Positions 17,613 to 27,259 of a DNA stretch of 64,000 nucleotides are shown here, in pieces. The notes beneath the pieces are model-generated. The model was given only the letters and a program-made list of their open reading frames with translations, made no database searches and had not been told where the DNA came from. The stretch covers positions 1,331,501 to 1,395,500 of the forward strand of contig NZ_CP046120.1 of NCBI RefSeq assembly GCF_009707465.1. The letters run 5' to 3'. The stretch is from Novosphingobium sp. Gsoil 351. GTDB taxonomy: Bacteria > Pseudomonadota > Alphaproteobacteria > Sphingomonadales > Sphingomonadaceae. The position numbers and the translations under genes were made by a program. Positions within the stretch are counted from its first letter, which is position 1, and the number at the start of each line of letters is the position of its first letter.

Positions 17613-19451
17613 TCAGGGAAAAACTAGGTCACCCATTCCAACAAAACTAGCTCCGCAGGCCAATGCCGACGCGCGCGCCGCCAACATTAGAGTGTCAATC
17701 TGCCGAATCCGCATCGCATAGCTAGGGGCCGCCCCATCCGCACGGCACCTGATGTGTTCACGTTTCGTCACGCGAGGCTGCAATACGATGAGTACCTTGC
17801 TCGCACTGGCAGGCAACGCCTGGATTGCCGCAAGCATCGCAGTACGGTTGGGTTGCTTTATGCCATTGTGCCAGACGGCGGCACCAATCTTGCGGCCCTT
17901 CCCCTTTTTCAACTCGGCAGCAAGATTGCGGCGGTCGAGGTGGCGAAGGTTCTTCACGGCCTGAGCGACCACCACCTCATAATCGGTAGGTGCCGCGGAA
18001 CGATCATCGCCAGTCTTGCTCGAGGCCTTGACATGCACCAGGCTAATTATCGCTTTGACCGGATCGATATGGATAAAATCTGCTAGTTCCATTGAGCCGT
18101 CGTCGCTAGCGAGCCAGCCGCTCGGCTGCCCTTGATCGTCAAGAAACATTTTCTGCACGACATAAGCGAAGAGCGACGTATCGCCTGCGGTCGCGATTTC
18201 CGCTGCGAGAGTTGAGCCCGCGGGTACGACTGGCTTTTCTCGATCGATCTCATAGCCATCGAAGGTTCGGAAGTCCCATTCGAAAGGCTGATCCGAATAG
18301 CCACCACGGTAGCAATGCCCCTGCGCGATGGCATGCCCGCTCTCGTAAAAGATTTTCACCTGATGCGGATCGCTAAGATATCGTGCGCATTCGTTGCGCT
18401 CGACTTCCTTGCCTGCGACAGTCGCGCTCCAGATCAATGTGAATGCAGCCTCCCCGTTGACCATGTTTACGCCGAGATCGGCGGTCCCGATGGGCTGTCC
18501 GTCGAGTGCCACCGCTACACGCAGCGACAGCCCTGGAAGTGGCTCGACCTCAAAGGTGGCGTCGAACGCCCAGCGTCGAGCACGCTCGCGTTCAGCGGCG
18601 GCGATCTCATCTTCCGACAGAAGCTCGCCAGGAATAATCGTGATACCGTAGGCCACCGCTACCTCAGCGACGTCTTCGACGGGCTGGGAAAGCGCGGCGA
18701 ACGGGCTCGGTGGCCGAGCGCCATTCAAAGCATGGTCGATGATTACCGCAATTACGCGACGATAGTCTTCCCAATCAGTCGCCCGCCGCACCCAAAGACG
18801 TGAGTTGCCGGGTGCAGCACCAACCAGCGGCTTTTTGAGATCGGCGGGTTTGCCGAGGCCGGCGACATCTGGAACAGTGCGCGCAGCAGCGCAGTAATAC
18901 GTCTGATCGCCGATTGGATCGATCGCGTATTCGAGCGCAATACCAGTGATCGCCTTGCTATCGGCCTTTGACGCGGTCGGCGTGTGCGCGCCACTCAACC
19001 ACAACGCGCGCGCCTCGTCGCCAATAAAGGCCGCGATCGCATCGCGCGGCATTTTGCGAACTGCGTTGCACTCCTTGACGATCCTATCGCGCATAGTGCC
19101 GTCGGAAGCTGAAAGCGCGACGATCTTGTCGCGCACTGCAATCACGAGCAATTGATGATCTTCGTTTTCGAGAGCAATCGTCCCAGCCCAAGCCGGCTGA
19201 CTGGTCTCCCGGTAAATGACCGCCTGGAGAATTAGCCCGTCCCCTTCATCGATGCCTGTCGTGCGTACAATCCGGCGACGAACATGATTCGAGCTAGCGC
19301 GGGCCAGTTCCGCTGACTTGTTAACGAGCCGCCTCAATAAATCCGCGCCTCGCAGTTCGCCCACTGCTTCAAGCAAAACGGGCGCAATGAAAGGTCTAAG
19401 CTGCGGAAAATCTATCTCGGGCTGTGGCATCAGGTCCCCCGTCCCATCCAT
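17613..19451 (-). CDS. Large hypothetical island protein with nuclease-like HxK motif
   Basis: 612-aa soluble protein that I cannot assign to a named family. Around residues 455-476 it has ELADFIHID, then ISLVHVKASS, a D-n-(H/E)xK pattern compatible with a PD-(D/E)xK-like nuclease core, followed by YEVVVAQAVKNLRHLD. A beta-rich middle region around residues 300-430 has no obvious motif. It stands alone between the hxs operon and the ABC-three-component genes, transcribed toward hxsA. Its location suggests a defence role, which is inference. Confidence 0.6.
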   Translation of the reverse strand: MDGTGDLMPQPEIDFPQLRPFIAPVLLEAVGELRGADLLRRLVNKSAELARASSNHVRRRIVRTTGIDEGDGLILQAVIYRETSQPAWAGTIALENEDHQLLVIAVRDKIVALSASDGTMRDRIVKECNAVRKMPRDAIAAFIGDEARALWLSGAHTPTASKADSKAITGIALEYAIDPIGDQTYYCAAARTVPDVAGLGKPADLKKPLVGAAPGNSRLWVRRATDWEDYRRVIAVIIDHALNGARPPSPFAALSQPVEDVAEVAVAYGITIIPGELLSEDEIAAAERERARRWAFDATFEVEPLPGLSLRVAVALDGQPIGTADLGVNMVNGEAAFTLIWSATVAGKEVERNECARYLSDPHQVKIFYESGHAIAQGHCYRGGYSDQPFEWDFRTFDGYEIDREKPVVPAGSTLAAEIATAGDTSLFAYVVQKMFLDDQGQPSGWLASDDGSMELADFIHIDPVKAIISLVHVKASSKTGDDRSAAPTDYEVVVAQAVKNLRHLDRRNLAAELKKGKGRKIGAAVWHNGIKQPNRTAMLAAIQALPASASKVLIVLQPRVTKREHIRCRADGAAPSYAMRIRQIDTLMLAARASALACGASFVGMGDLVFP

Positions 19452-19792
19452 GATCTGTGACTACAGAGCTTACCGCTTATCGTGTCTTTTGGCTCCTTGA
19501 TCGGCTCAATCCCGCTTGTCTCCTATCAGCCGTCGTTTCGCGGTCCTACTACGCTGATCGCAATAAGCAGAGATTCGGATCCCCACGGACAAGATTGCGC
19601 ATGAAGTGCCGCTGCTTGGGCTTACAGGGGGGGCGGTTGCAGAGTGTCAGCTCGAGGCTAGGCTCCCGCGAAAATCGGACTCGACCGTCGACACGATGGG
19701 TCCCGTGGAGATGGGTCGTAAGCGTGATATCGAGTTCTTTCCTGCTTGCGGCAAAATCCGTGTTCTGTAATTCTCGCCGTGCAGGGGGCTAG
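19452..19792. other. Divergent intergenic region
   Basis: About 340 bases between the divergent 612-aa gene and the ABC-three-component operon, so it must hold at least one promoter. A G7 run lies at 19627-19633. An open frame on the plus strand ending at 19792 shows no family similarity and is not called. Confidence 0.4.
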
Positions 19793-20713
19793 ATGGCAAT
19801 TCGACGTGAATGGAAGGGTGATGAGTGGCAGGAATTCGCCCTGCAACTTGTCCAGCGCCGACACGGCGCCGAAAACGTGCAGATAGTTCCGGACAAGGTA
19901 AAAGGTGATGCGGGACTGGAGTTCTTCACAACCTGTGGTTGCTTTTATCAGTGCTATGCGCCGCAAGAAGCATCGGATGTAGCCAAGGCCGCGAGCGCCA
20001 TGAAAGCCAAAGCCGGTCGCGATCTGCCCAAATTGATAAAGAACAAAACGATAATCGAAAAGCTTCTGGCTGGCACAAAGGGTAAGCGATGGATTCTCCT
20101 CTGTCCGTTCCTCGATAACAAAGAAGTTGTCGCCTCCGTGCGGGAGCGCGGTCTTACAATAAGGGCAGAGAATCTCGCCTTCCTCACGTCGGAATTTGAA
20201 GCGCCTTGTCACTCTCAGCAGGACTTTCTGGCGGAAATCGAGCAACTGAAGGCCCTTTCGCTAGGGCCACCGCTCAGTGTTGCATCGCCGACCGCGGAAG
20301 AGGTGAAGGATGCAGCCGGTGACACGGAGATAGGCGTGCGGATCGATGCCAAGCTAGGCCGGGCGTTCGGCCCAAACGCCCCCGGTGGTCAAATCGTGGC
20401 ACGCCGCGACCAGTATGTTAAGGCCCACCTCCACCGCGAGAACGCGCTCGAACAGTTGCGCGATAACCACGCGGTACTTTGGGAGCGTGCGTTCGAGACG
20501 ATCGAAGCGGAGGAAGCCCGACTTATTGCCGTCGGCGCGACGTCGACCATACCTGGTCAGCAGCTACAGGAGAGCATGAACCGGATGGAGAATTCGCTTG
20601 CGCAAGCGTTGCCGACTCTGAATCCAGCACTCCGAACGCGCATCGCGCTCGGCACCATTAGCGATTGGCTGATCCGGTGCCCGCTCGACTTTCCGGAAAG
20701 CGATCTGAGTTGA
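19793..20713 (+). CDS. ABC-three-component system effector-side protein with nuclease-like N-terminus
   Basis: 306-aa first gene of a three-gene operon. The N-terminal ~60 residues carry KGDAGLEFF (D39, E43) and FYQCYAPQE (Q53), resembling the D-n-(D/E)xQ core of restriction-like nucleases, though the catalytic Lys is not evident. The C-terminal third ends with GTISDWLIRCPLDF, similar to the C-terminal domain by which ABC-3C effectors dock to their partners. It overlaps the next gene by four bases (TTGA). ABC-3C systems are predicted anti-phage conflict systems; here the effector would be nucleolytic (inference). Confidence 0.7.
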   Translation: MAIRREWKGDEWQEFALQLVQRRHGAENVQIVPDKVKGDAGLEFFTTCGCFYQCYAPQEASDVAKAASAMKAKAGRDLPKLIKNKTIIEKLLAGTKGKRWILLCPFLDNKEVVASVRERGLTIRAENLAFLTSEFEAPCHSQQDFLAEIEQLKALSLGPPLSVASPTAEEVKDAAGDTEIGVRIDAKLGRAFGPNAPGGQIVARRDQYVKAHLHRENALEQLRDNHAVLWERAFETIEAEEARLIAVGATSTIPGQQLQESMNRMENSLAQALPTLNPALRTRIALGTISDWLIRCPLDFPESDLS

Positions 20714-21189
20714 GCAGCGAGGAATTCGCCCATACGCGCTTTTCGTTCGAGCGGCGGCCGACGCCGGTGCCCGGTGATTTGCGGATTACCTGGCGCGTGT
20801 CGCTGATTCTCCTCATGCTCTCGGCGTCGCGATCGAGCCGGGCATCCCTTGCGAAGCTCCACATAGTGAATGACGCGATCCGGTCCAATCAGATCGCGCG
20901 GCTTCGGGATGCAACCGACGCAGACGCCAAGATTCTACCCTGGAATCTGCGTGTCGAGCCGGCATTCGCCCGGGCGATCGATTTCGTCGTCGGAGAACGC
21001 CTCGCAGAATGGACTAGAACCGGCGGCCGCGCTTCGCTGCAGCTCACGAGTAGAGGGCTATCAGCGGCAAAACAGATCGAGAAGGTCGATGACGCACTTG
21101 AGCGTGAACGAGCAATCGTTTTCGAACACGCCAAGAAACTTACCGAAATCCGCGTGTCCGCACTGTTGGGCGAGCGACAAGCAGCATGA
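20710..21189 (+). CDS. ABC-three-component system middle component
   Basis: 159-aa protein read from TTG 20710, which overlaps the preceding stop; no closer ATG fits. The segment PVPGDLRITWRVSLILLML and the following SRASLAKLHIVNDAIRS are typical of middle-component winged-helix proteins of ABC-3C systems, which bridge the ATPase and effector. The C-terminus is a helical stretch rich in charge. It overlaps the ATPase gene by ATGA at 21186. The small size and position between effector and ATPase support the call. Confidence 0.7.
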   Translation: MSSEEFAHTRFSFERRPTPVPGDLRITWRVSLILLMLSASRSSRASLAKLHIVNDAIRSNQIARLRDATDADAKILPWNLRVEPAFARAIDFVVGERLAEWTRTGGRASLQLTSRGLSAAKQIEKVDDALERERAIVFEHAKKLTEIRVSALLGERQAA

Positions 21190-23262
21190 TACGGCTCCGC
21201 CATCTGCGGTTGCGATCGTTCACCGCCGAACACGCCTATGGGGCGGACATTCCGTTCAGTCCGGGCCTCAACATCATTCAAGCGCCCAACACGTCGGGCA
21301 AATCGACCTGCCTTCAGGCGATCATTTACGCGCTCGGGCTCGAGCGGTCACTTGGTCCACAGCTAACTATCCCGCTCCCCTATGCGATGCGCGAGCGTAT
21401 CCATGCTGTTGAAAGCGACCCATATGAGGTCGTGCTGCAGTCATTCGTCGAATTGGAGATCGAGAATAGCCGTGGTGAGATCGTCGTGCTGCATCGAGAT
21501 GTGGTCGGGGCGAAGGATAGCAGACTGATCCAAGTGACGTTCGGCGCATCGCTGAGCCAAGACGCTCCGCGAAGCCGACAGCGCGACTTCTATGTGTTGG
21601 ACGGCGGATCGGCGGTTCAGGAAGACGGGTTTCACCGCTACTTCGCCGGTTTTCTCGGTTGGGAGCTGCCGATCGTTGCGCGCTATGACGGCACTGAGTG
21701 CCCGCTCTATCTCGAAACTATCTTTCCGATGCTGTTCGTCGAACAGAAGCGAGGCTGGTCTACGATCCAAGGGCCGTTCCCGACATTCTTCCGCATCCAG
21801 GACGTGGCGCGCCGGGTGATGGAGTTCCTGTTGAATCTCGATGTAGCGCAGTTTCGACGGCAGCGCTCGGAGTTGCGCAATACCATTGCGGAACTCAACC
21901 ATCGCTGGACTAACGAGCGCAACAAACTAGCCGAAGCCGCGGCGAGAATAGGGCGCGTCCGTGGACTCCCACAGCAGCCGAGCGCCGAGTTCGCGCAGGA
22001 TTCGCAAATCGATTTACAGTTGTATCAGGAGGGCGAGTGGGTACCGCTCTCAACCCTAATCACCGAAATCGAAACGCTTGTTTCGGAGCTTGAAGCCGCG
22101 CAGTTGCAGACGGTTGACGCGGTCGCACCGCAGCTTGAGGCGCGGGTTGCAACGCTACGCAGCCAGATCGACACGGAAAGTGCGATTCTCGAGGCTGTGC
22201 GAAGCGAATATGCCGCCGAGACCCAAGATAGTCAGGCAATGGGTGCACGCGTTCGATCGCTGGAGGTCGACTTGCGCCGAAATCAAGACGCCCAAAAGCT
22301 TCAACGACTAGGGTCCGAGCTTGGCAAGGCGTCCTCAGAACATGTCTGCCCAACCTGTCATCAAGGCGTATCGAACGAACTGCTTCCAACCGTCGAGGCG
22401 GTGGGCATGGGCATCGAAGAAAATATCGCCTTCGTGAAGTCTCAGCTTGAGCTTTACCGATCCGCACAGGGCGCGTCGGGCGAACGAATTCAGGAGATTG
22501 CCGGGCGCTTCCGCGGCGTGGAGCGCAACCTGCAGGACAAGCAAAAGGAATTGCGCAGTTTGCGCCAGGAATTGGTCCGACCCGGCACGTCACCGTCGCG
22601 TGCCGCGATTGAAAATCTGGTTCGGCAGCAGAATTTCCTGGCACAGCTCAGTGGTGTCGACGATCTAGCGATCTCACTGCTGGACGAACTCAAGGCCATA
22701 GCAATTGAATGGGCAAAGACTAAGGACGCGCTGGCCCGGCTTCCCCCCCGACAATCTCACGAATGAGGACCTCAAAAAGGTCGAGATCCTCACAACGAAG
22801 ATCTATGAACAGCTAAAAAGCTATGGTTTCCGGTCCTTCCAGCCAGGTGAGATCGCGCTATCGACGGACAATTTCCGTCCGCTTGTCCGTGAGCGCAAGG
22901 GAAGCGAGATAGTCGAGAAGGAGATCAATTTCGAAGTTTCGGCAAGCGACGCGATTCGTCTTAAATGGGCTTATCTTCTTGCCGCCTTCGAACTGATGCG
23001 CGACCGCCCCACGAACCACCCCGGACTGGTGATCTTCGACGAGCCCGGACAACAAGAGATCGATTCGGGAAGCCTGTTTGCTTTCTTAAAGCGCTCGGCC
23101 ACCGCCGCTCAGACGGGTCAGGTCATTGTTTCAACGTCCGAGCCCTTGGTGTCAGTGCGTCACGAGATGGGCACGAGCGGACAGATTATCGATTTCCCTG
23201 GTTTTATCCTCCAACCTGCGATGAACTACTCCCCTGGCGAGTTTGATGAACTACTTGGATAG
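21186..23262 (+). pseudogene. ABC-three-component system Rad50/SMC-like ATPase, frameshifted
   Basis: Rad50-like ABC ATPase split over two frames. The first part (from ATG 21186) has Walker A APNTSGKST at residues ~33-41, long coiled-coil arms and a zinc-hook-like CPTCHQ near residue 387. It leaves frame at a C7 run (22743-22749). In the next frame the protein continues PDNLTNEDLKKVEIL, the ABC signature region ASDAIRLKWAYLL, Walker B PGLVIFDEP and the switch region IVSTSEP, ending at 23262. Six C instead of seven gives one continuous protein of about 690 aa. It would power the three-component conflict system. The shift may be a base-calling indel or, less likely, phase variation. Confidence 0.8.
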
Positions 23263-23309
23263 GGCGCAACCTGAGCGGCACCTCTGGAGATGCGATTGGA
23301 GCGTGCGGA

Positions 23310-23618
23310 ATGACTGGAATGGAAGCGCACAGCCGCCGGTCTGAAAAGCTCCGTCTCGACTTCCTCGCGATCCGGCGCATGGTCCGCGACATGTCGACCG
23401 AGCCGGACTTCTCGACCCACGACCTGGTTGCCCATCTCTGCCTGGAGGCTGGTCGCATCATGGAAGACACGAGCGTCGAGTTTGCGCTGACGCTTCCCGA
23501 GGAGCAACAGCAGCGAACCGACCGTTTGGATCGACTGCATCAAGCTGGCAGCGACATCGTCGCACTCGCTGTGGCGGCGCAGGCGCTGCGCCGCCGCTAC
23601 TGTCTCGCGTCCGTTTGA
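23310..23618 (+). CDS. Small hypothetical protein
   Basis: 102-aa helical, charged protein, no family recognised. It follows the ABC-3C ATPase by 47 nt on the same strand and may belong to that operon or be independent. It ends four bases before the convergent MucR gene. No membrane segment, cysteine cluster or catalytic motif is visible. Confidence 0.5.
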   Translation: MTGMEAHSRRSEKLRLDFLAIRRMVRDMSTEPDFSTHDLVAHLCLEAGRIMEDTSVEFALTLPEEQQQRTDRLDRLHQAGSDIVALAVAAQALRRRYCLASV

Positions 23619-23621
23619 GCT

Positions 23622-24335
23622 CTACGGTGCCTTGGGCTTGCGCCCTCGCTTGGCCGGCGGCGAAGTCACTGGCGTAGCTGTTGCAGGCGCGGCAGCATTA
23701 GGCCCTGCAGGTTTTGAGGCCGAAGCTTTGGGTGATGCGGATTTCTTCGAGACGGGTTTTGCCGCGGCTGGTTTTGCTGCGGCTGGCTTTTTCGATGCCG
23801 GTTTTGCCGCCGTGGGCTTGGGCGTCGCAGCAGGTTTTTCCGCGGCAGCCTTTAGCGCCGCAGCTTTCGGCGTAACTGCGTCCGGCGCCGGCGCTTTCGC
23901 GGGAGCTGCCGCCACCTTGGCCGCAGGCTTTCGGCCCAGGCCGATCCTCTTCGCCATATCGCGGCGAACTTCGGAGTAGCTCGCCGAGACCATCGGATAG
24001 TCGGACTTGAGGTTATAGCGCTGGCGATATTGCTCGGGCGTCAGTCCATGACCTGACAGGTGCCGCCGTAGCGTCTTGTAGGGCTTGCCATCGATCAATG
24101 AGATGATGTGGTCCTTCGAGGACAGCGAACGACGCACCGTGACCGCTGGGATATATTCGGGTTCGGCCGGTTGTTCGGCAGGAGCCGTGGTCAGGTTGAT
24201 CACCGCCTGATGCATGTTCTGCAAAAACGCTGGCACGTCTTCGCTCGATGCTTTGGTGTTGGGATTGGCGAGCCAGGCGATCGTAAGTTCGGTGGCGAGC
24301 TCAACTGAATCGGTTGAAGCTGTATCTTCGGCCAT
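23622..24335 (-). CDS. MucR family transcriptional regulator with long Ala/Lys/Pro-rich tail
   Basis: 237-aa protein from ATG 24335, preceded by GGAGGA; upstream in-frame codons to 24446 are not needed. Residues ~65-130 match the MucR/Ros domain (YIPAVTVRRSL, YKTLRRHLSGHGLTPEQYR). The cysteines of the Ros zinc finger are replaced (SSKDHIISLIDG), as in cysteine-less MucR homologues. From about residue 135 to the end the protein is an Ala/Lys/Pro/Ser-rich tail with repeated AAKPAA and KKPAAAKP units and a terminal RGRKPKAP AT-hook-like motif, like histone H1 or AlgP tails. A DNA-binding, possibly nucleoid-structuring role is inferred. Confidence 0.88.
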   Translation of the reverse strand: MAEDTASTDSVELATELTIAWLANPNTKASSEDVPAFLQNMHQAVINLTTAPAEQPAEPEYIPAVTVRRSLSSKDHIISLIDGKPYKTLRRHLSGHGLTPEQYRQRYNLKSDYPMVSASYSEVRRDMAKRIGLGRKPAAKVAAAPAKAPAPDAVTPKAAALKAAAEKPAATPKPTAAKPASKKPAAAKPAAAKPVSKKSASPKASASKPAGPNAAAPATATPVTSPPAKRGRKPKAP

Positions 24336-24566
24336 CAATGTATCCTCCCGTTTGTCGCACTGCTCTAACGGACCAGCAGTATTCGTCAATTGCGCGACGT
24401 TATTCCGTAATACTGAACATTCCATTCGACTTGTGGCGCGCACCAAGCATTGGTGTCGTCACCGAACGCCGGGAAGCAAGGCGACGGTGTCCCCGACGAT
24501 GCGCTCGATCGGGGCTGTGGGTGGTGGGAGCCGCGACTGGCGCGGCTCGATGATGGAGCACCACCC

Positions 24567-24920
24567 ATGAACACCACCACGACTGAAGTCACCGCCCCGG
24601 CCAGCAACGCCGCAACGAAGGCCCGCAAGGGAACTCCGGCCAAGCGCCGCATGGCGCGAGAGGTCAGCAGCCCGACCGCAAATGAAGAGGCAAAGCCGCA
24701 CGACACTGCGACCCCTGCTCGCGCGCCCAGCAAGATCGCTGGGGTCGTCGCACTGCTCGAGCGCAAGCAAGGCGCCACGCTCGCCGAAATGGTCGAGGCC
24801 ACCGGCTGGCTCCCGCACACCACCCGCGCCGCGCTGACCGGGCTCAAGAAGAAGGGCCGCACCATCACCAAAGACAAGCGCGGTGACGTGACCTGCTACC
24901 ACGTCGCGGCGAGCGCCTGA
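24567..24920 (+). CDS. DUF3489 domain-containing protein
   Basis: 117-aa protein from ATG 24567. A basic, disordered N-terminus is followed by a winged-helix-like DUF3489 domain at residues ~55-117 (KIAGVVALLERKQGATLAEM, TGWLPHTTRAALTGLKKKG). DUF3489 genes are regularly found in front of DUF2924 and large serine recombinase genes in alphaproteobacteria; here the stop overlaps the next start (24918-24920). A DNA-binding accessory role in the mobile cassette is likely. Confidence 0.85.
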   Translation: MNTTTTEVTAPASNAATKARKGTPAKRRMAREVSSPTANEEAKPHDTATPARAPSKIAGVVALLERKQGATLAEMVEATGWLPHTTRAALTGLKKKGRTITKDKRGDVTCYHVAASA

Positions 24921-25345
24921 TGCGCCGCGACGCGATCGAAACGACCCTGGCTGCGCTGGCGACAATGTCGCCGGCGCAGCTGCGCGAGGAGTGGACCCTC
25001 ACCACGGACAAACCCCTGCCCCGCCTGAGCAGCGCGATGCTCCGCCTGGCGCTCGGCTATGAGCTGCAATGCAGGGCCTGTGGTGGTCTGACGCGCCAGA
25101 CCCGCCAGCGGCTCGATCAGCTGGCTGCGGCAAGGACCGAGACCCGCAGCACGGTCCCCGGGATGCGGCTGGTCCGCGAGCATAACGGTCAGGTCCACAT
25201 CGTCACCATCGGTGAGGACGGCGCAGTCGAATGGAATGGGCGGACTTGGAGGTCGCTGAGCGAGGTTGCCCGCACGATCACCGGCACGCACTGGTCAGGG
25301 CCCGCCTTCTTCGGGCTCAAGCAGAAGAAGAGGAAAGCGGCATGA
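24920..25345 (+). CDS. DUF2924 domain-containing protein
   Basis: 141-aa protein with the DUF2924 hallmarks LSSAMLRLALGYELQ near residues 34-48 and VEWNGRTWRSLSEVARTITG, GPAFFGLK near the C-terminus. It is sandwiched by one- to four-base overlaps between DUF3489 and the serine recombinase and probably assists recombination. Function in detail is unknown. Confidence 0.88.
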   Translation: MRRDAIETTLAALATMSPAQLREEWTLTTDKPLPRLSSAMLRLALGYELQCRACGGLTRQTRQRLDQLAAARTETRSTVPGMRLVREHNGQVHIVTIGEDGAVEWNGRTWRSLSEVARTITGTHWSGPAFFGLKQKKRKAA

Positions 25346-27009
25346 ACAAGGTTCGCTGCGCGATCTACACCCGCAAATCGAGCGAGGAGGGTCTCGAGCA
25401 GGATTTCAATTCGCTCCACGCTCAGCGCGAAGCGTGCGCGGCCTATGTGCTAAGCCAGGCCAGCGAAGGCTGGTCGGCGCTGCCCGAGGTGTATGACGAC
25501 GGCGGGATATCGGGCGGGACGCTCGAGCGCCCTGCCCTCAAGCGGCTGCTCGACGACATCGCCGCGGGCAAAATCGACATCGTGGTCGTCTACAAGGTCG
25601 ATCGGCTGACGCGCTCGCTGCTCGACTTCTCCAAACTGGTCGAAGTCTTCGACAAGGCCGGGGTCAGCTTTGTGTCGATCACCCAGTCGTTCAACACCAC
25701 CACGAGCATGGGGCGGCTGACGCTCAACATGCTGCTCAGCTTCGCCCAGTTCGAGCGCGAGGTCACCGCCGAGCGGATCCGCGACAAGATCGCAGCGTCC
25801 AAGGCGCGGGGCATGTGGATGGGTGGCACGCCGCCACTCGGCTATCGGCCCGATGGACGAAGCCTCGCGGTTGTGGATAACGATGCTGCCCTGGTGCGCG
25901 ACATCTTCGCCCGCTATCGCGCTTGCGGCAATGTGCGCATGGTCGCGGAGGAACTCGCAACCGAAGGCGTGTTCGCTCCGGTGCGGCATACCTCGCAGGG
26001 CCGGACATTCGGTGGGGTCCGGTTCAGCCGCGGGCAGATCTACAAGCACCTTTCCAACCCGATCTACGTCGGGGAAATCCACCACCGCGGAACTGCATAC
26101 AACGGACAGCACGAAGGCATCATCGAGCGGCAACTGTGGGACGAGGTCCAGGACATGCTTGCCGGCAACCTGCAGGGCGAGCGGACGGGCACGCGAATTC
26201 GGTCGCCAAGCTTGCTCGCCGGATTGATCGTCGACGACGAGGGCGAGTCGCTGGTCGCGACCCATGCCTGCAAGGGTAAGATCCGCTACCGCTATTACGT
26301 CAGCAAGGCGCTGCAGCATGACGCGGCTGCCAGCAGCGCAGACGGAATGCGCATCCCGGCCAAGGAGCTGGAGGGCGCGGTTGTTGCGCGACTGGCCGAG
26401 GCGCTCGACGATCCGCTCGCACTTCTGGCCTCAACCGGGACTCCGCTGGATCCGACGGAGCTGCGGACCGCAATCGCCAAGGCCGAGGCTCTCGCCCGGT
26501 CGACTCGGAACAAGGATCGAGGTCTTGTCCGATCGCTGGTGTCGCGGGTTACAATCCATCCCCGCCAAACCCGGATCGAGCTGCGTGCCAGCCCCTTGCT
26601 CAAGATGCTCGGTGTGCACGATCACATCCCCGCGGGCGAAACCATCGAACTTGTCAGCGTGGTTCGCTTGACCCGCACCGGCCTGGCGATGCGGCTGGTG
26701 CAAGCCAATGGCAAGGCCGCGGTCGCACGCGGACCCGACCCCGCGCTCATCCGGCTACTCCTCAAGGCACGCAGCTGGTGGTCGAGGCTGGCGACCGGCG
26801 AGATCGACATCGCGACGCTGGCACGCGAAGAGCAGGTCAATGATTCCTGGATGACGCGGGTGGTCCGGCTCAACTTCCTCGCACCCGAGATCGTCGAAGC
26901 GATCCTCAATGGCGAGCAGCCCGCACGTCTGACCGCCGATAGCCTGGCCCTGATCAGCCCCCTTCCCATCGCGTGGCGCGAGCAGCGCGAGGCGGTTGCC
27001 GCACTCTAG
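25342..27009 (+). CDS. Large serine recombinase (resolvase/invertase family)
   Basis: 555-aa recombinase starting at ATG 25342 inside the DUF2924 stop. The N-terminal resolvase domain has the catalytic serine in YTRKSSEEG (S13), VYKVDRLTRSLLDFSKL and QFEREVTAERIRDKI. A recombinase domain follows (~160-270, PPLGYRPDG, NPIYVGEI), then a zinc-beta-ribbon-like region with fewer cysteines than usual (THACKGKIRYRYYVS). Large serine recombinases integrate and excise mobile elements. As the last gene before tRNA-Ser and housekeeping genes, it is the likely integrase for part or all of the island; no att repeats were found. Confidence 0.93.
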   Translation: MNKVRCAIYTRKSSEEGLEQDFNSLHAQREACAAYVLSQASEGWSALPEVYDDGGISGGTLERPALKRLLDDIAAGKIDIVVVYKVDRLTRSLLDFSKLVEVFDKAGVSFVSITQSFNTTTSMGRLTLNMLLSFAQFEREVTAERIRDKIAASKARGMWMGGTPPLGYRPDGRSLAVVDNDAALVRDIFARYRACGNVRMVAEELATEGVFAPVRHTSQGRTFGGVRFSRGQIYKHLSNPIYVGEIHHRGTAYNGQHEGIIERQLWDEVQDMLAGNLQGERTGTRIRSPSLLAGLIVDDEGESLVATHACKGKIRYRYYVSKALQHDAAASSADGMRIPAKELEGAVVARLAEALDDPLALLASTGTPLDPTELRTAIAKAEALARSTRNKDRGLVRSLVSRVTIHPRQTRIELRASPLLKMLGVHDHIPAGETIELVSVVRLTRTGLAMRLVQANGKAAVARGPDPALIRLLLKARSWWSRLATGEIDIATLAREEQVNDSWMTRVVRLNFLAPEIVEAILNGEQPARLTADSLALISPLPIAWREQREAVAAL

Positions 27010-27193
27010 AATCGCACGCTACTTCAACCACTTGTAAGGCTGCACCTCGGTGCCGCCTTTACTTTTGCTGCAGTGCGGGAAGTCGGCGGCAAAGGCCCAC
27101 TCCGTAGTGCGCAAGTGGCCTCCAGAGAAACCTCACGATTTGATGGTATTAGCGGGGCTAGTTGGGGCTCTCTCTGCACCGGACCGGCTCGGC

Positions 27194-27217
27194 AAAGGCC
27201 GCGGAATTGCGGCCTTT
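27194..27217. terminator. Inverted repeat, probable terminator
   Basis: Perfect 9-bp stem (AAAGGCCGC with GCGGCCTTT) around a 6-nt loop. A T5 run follows on the plus strand at 27226-27230. It lies between the recombinase gene and the convergent tRNA-Ser, so it could end either transcript. Confidence 0.5.
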
Positions 27218-27259
27218 CTGAGGCATTTTTCCATTCTATATCAATAACTTACGACTTGG

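Noticed and set aside
23632..23979. Repetitive GC-rich tract on the plus strand
   Set aside because: It is the reverse side of the Ala/Lys/Pro tail of the MucR protein, not an independent gene or repeat element.
8257..27259. Search for direct repeats of the tRNA-Ser 3' end marking island ends
   Set aside because: No second copy of the tRNA-Ser 3' sequence was seen near the left end, so no att sites are claimed.
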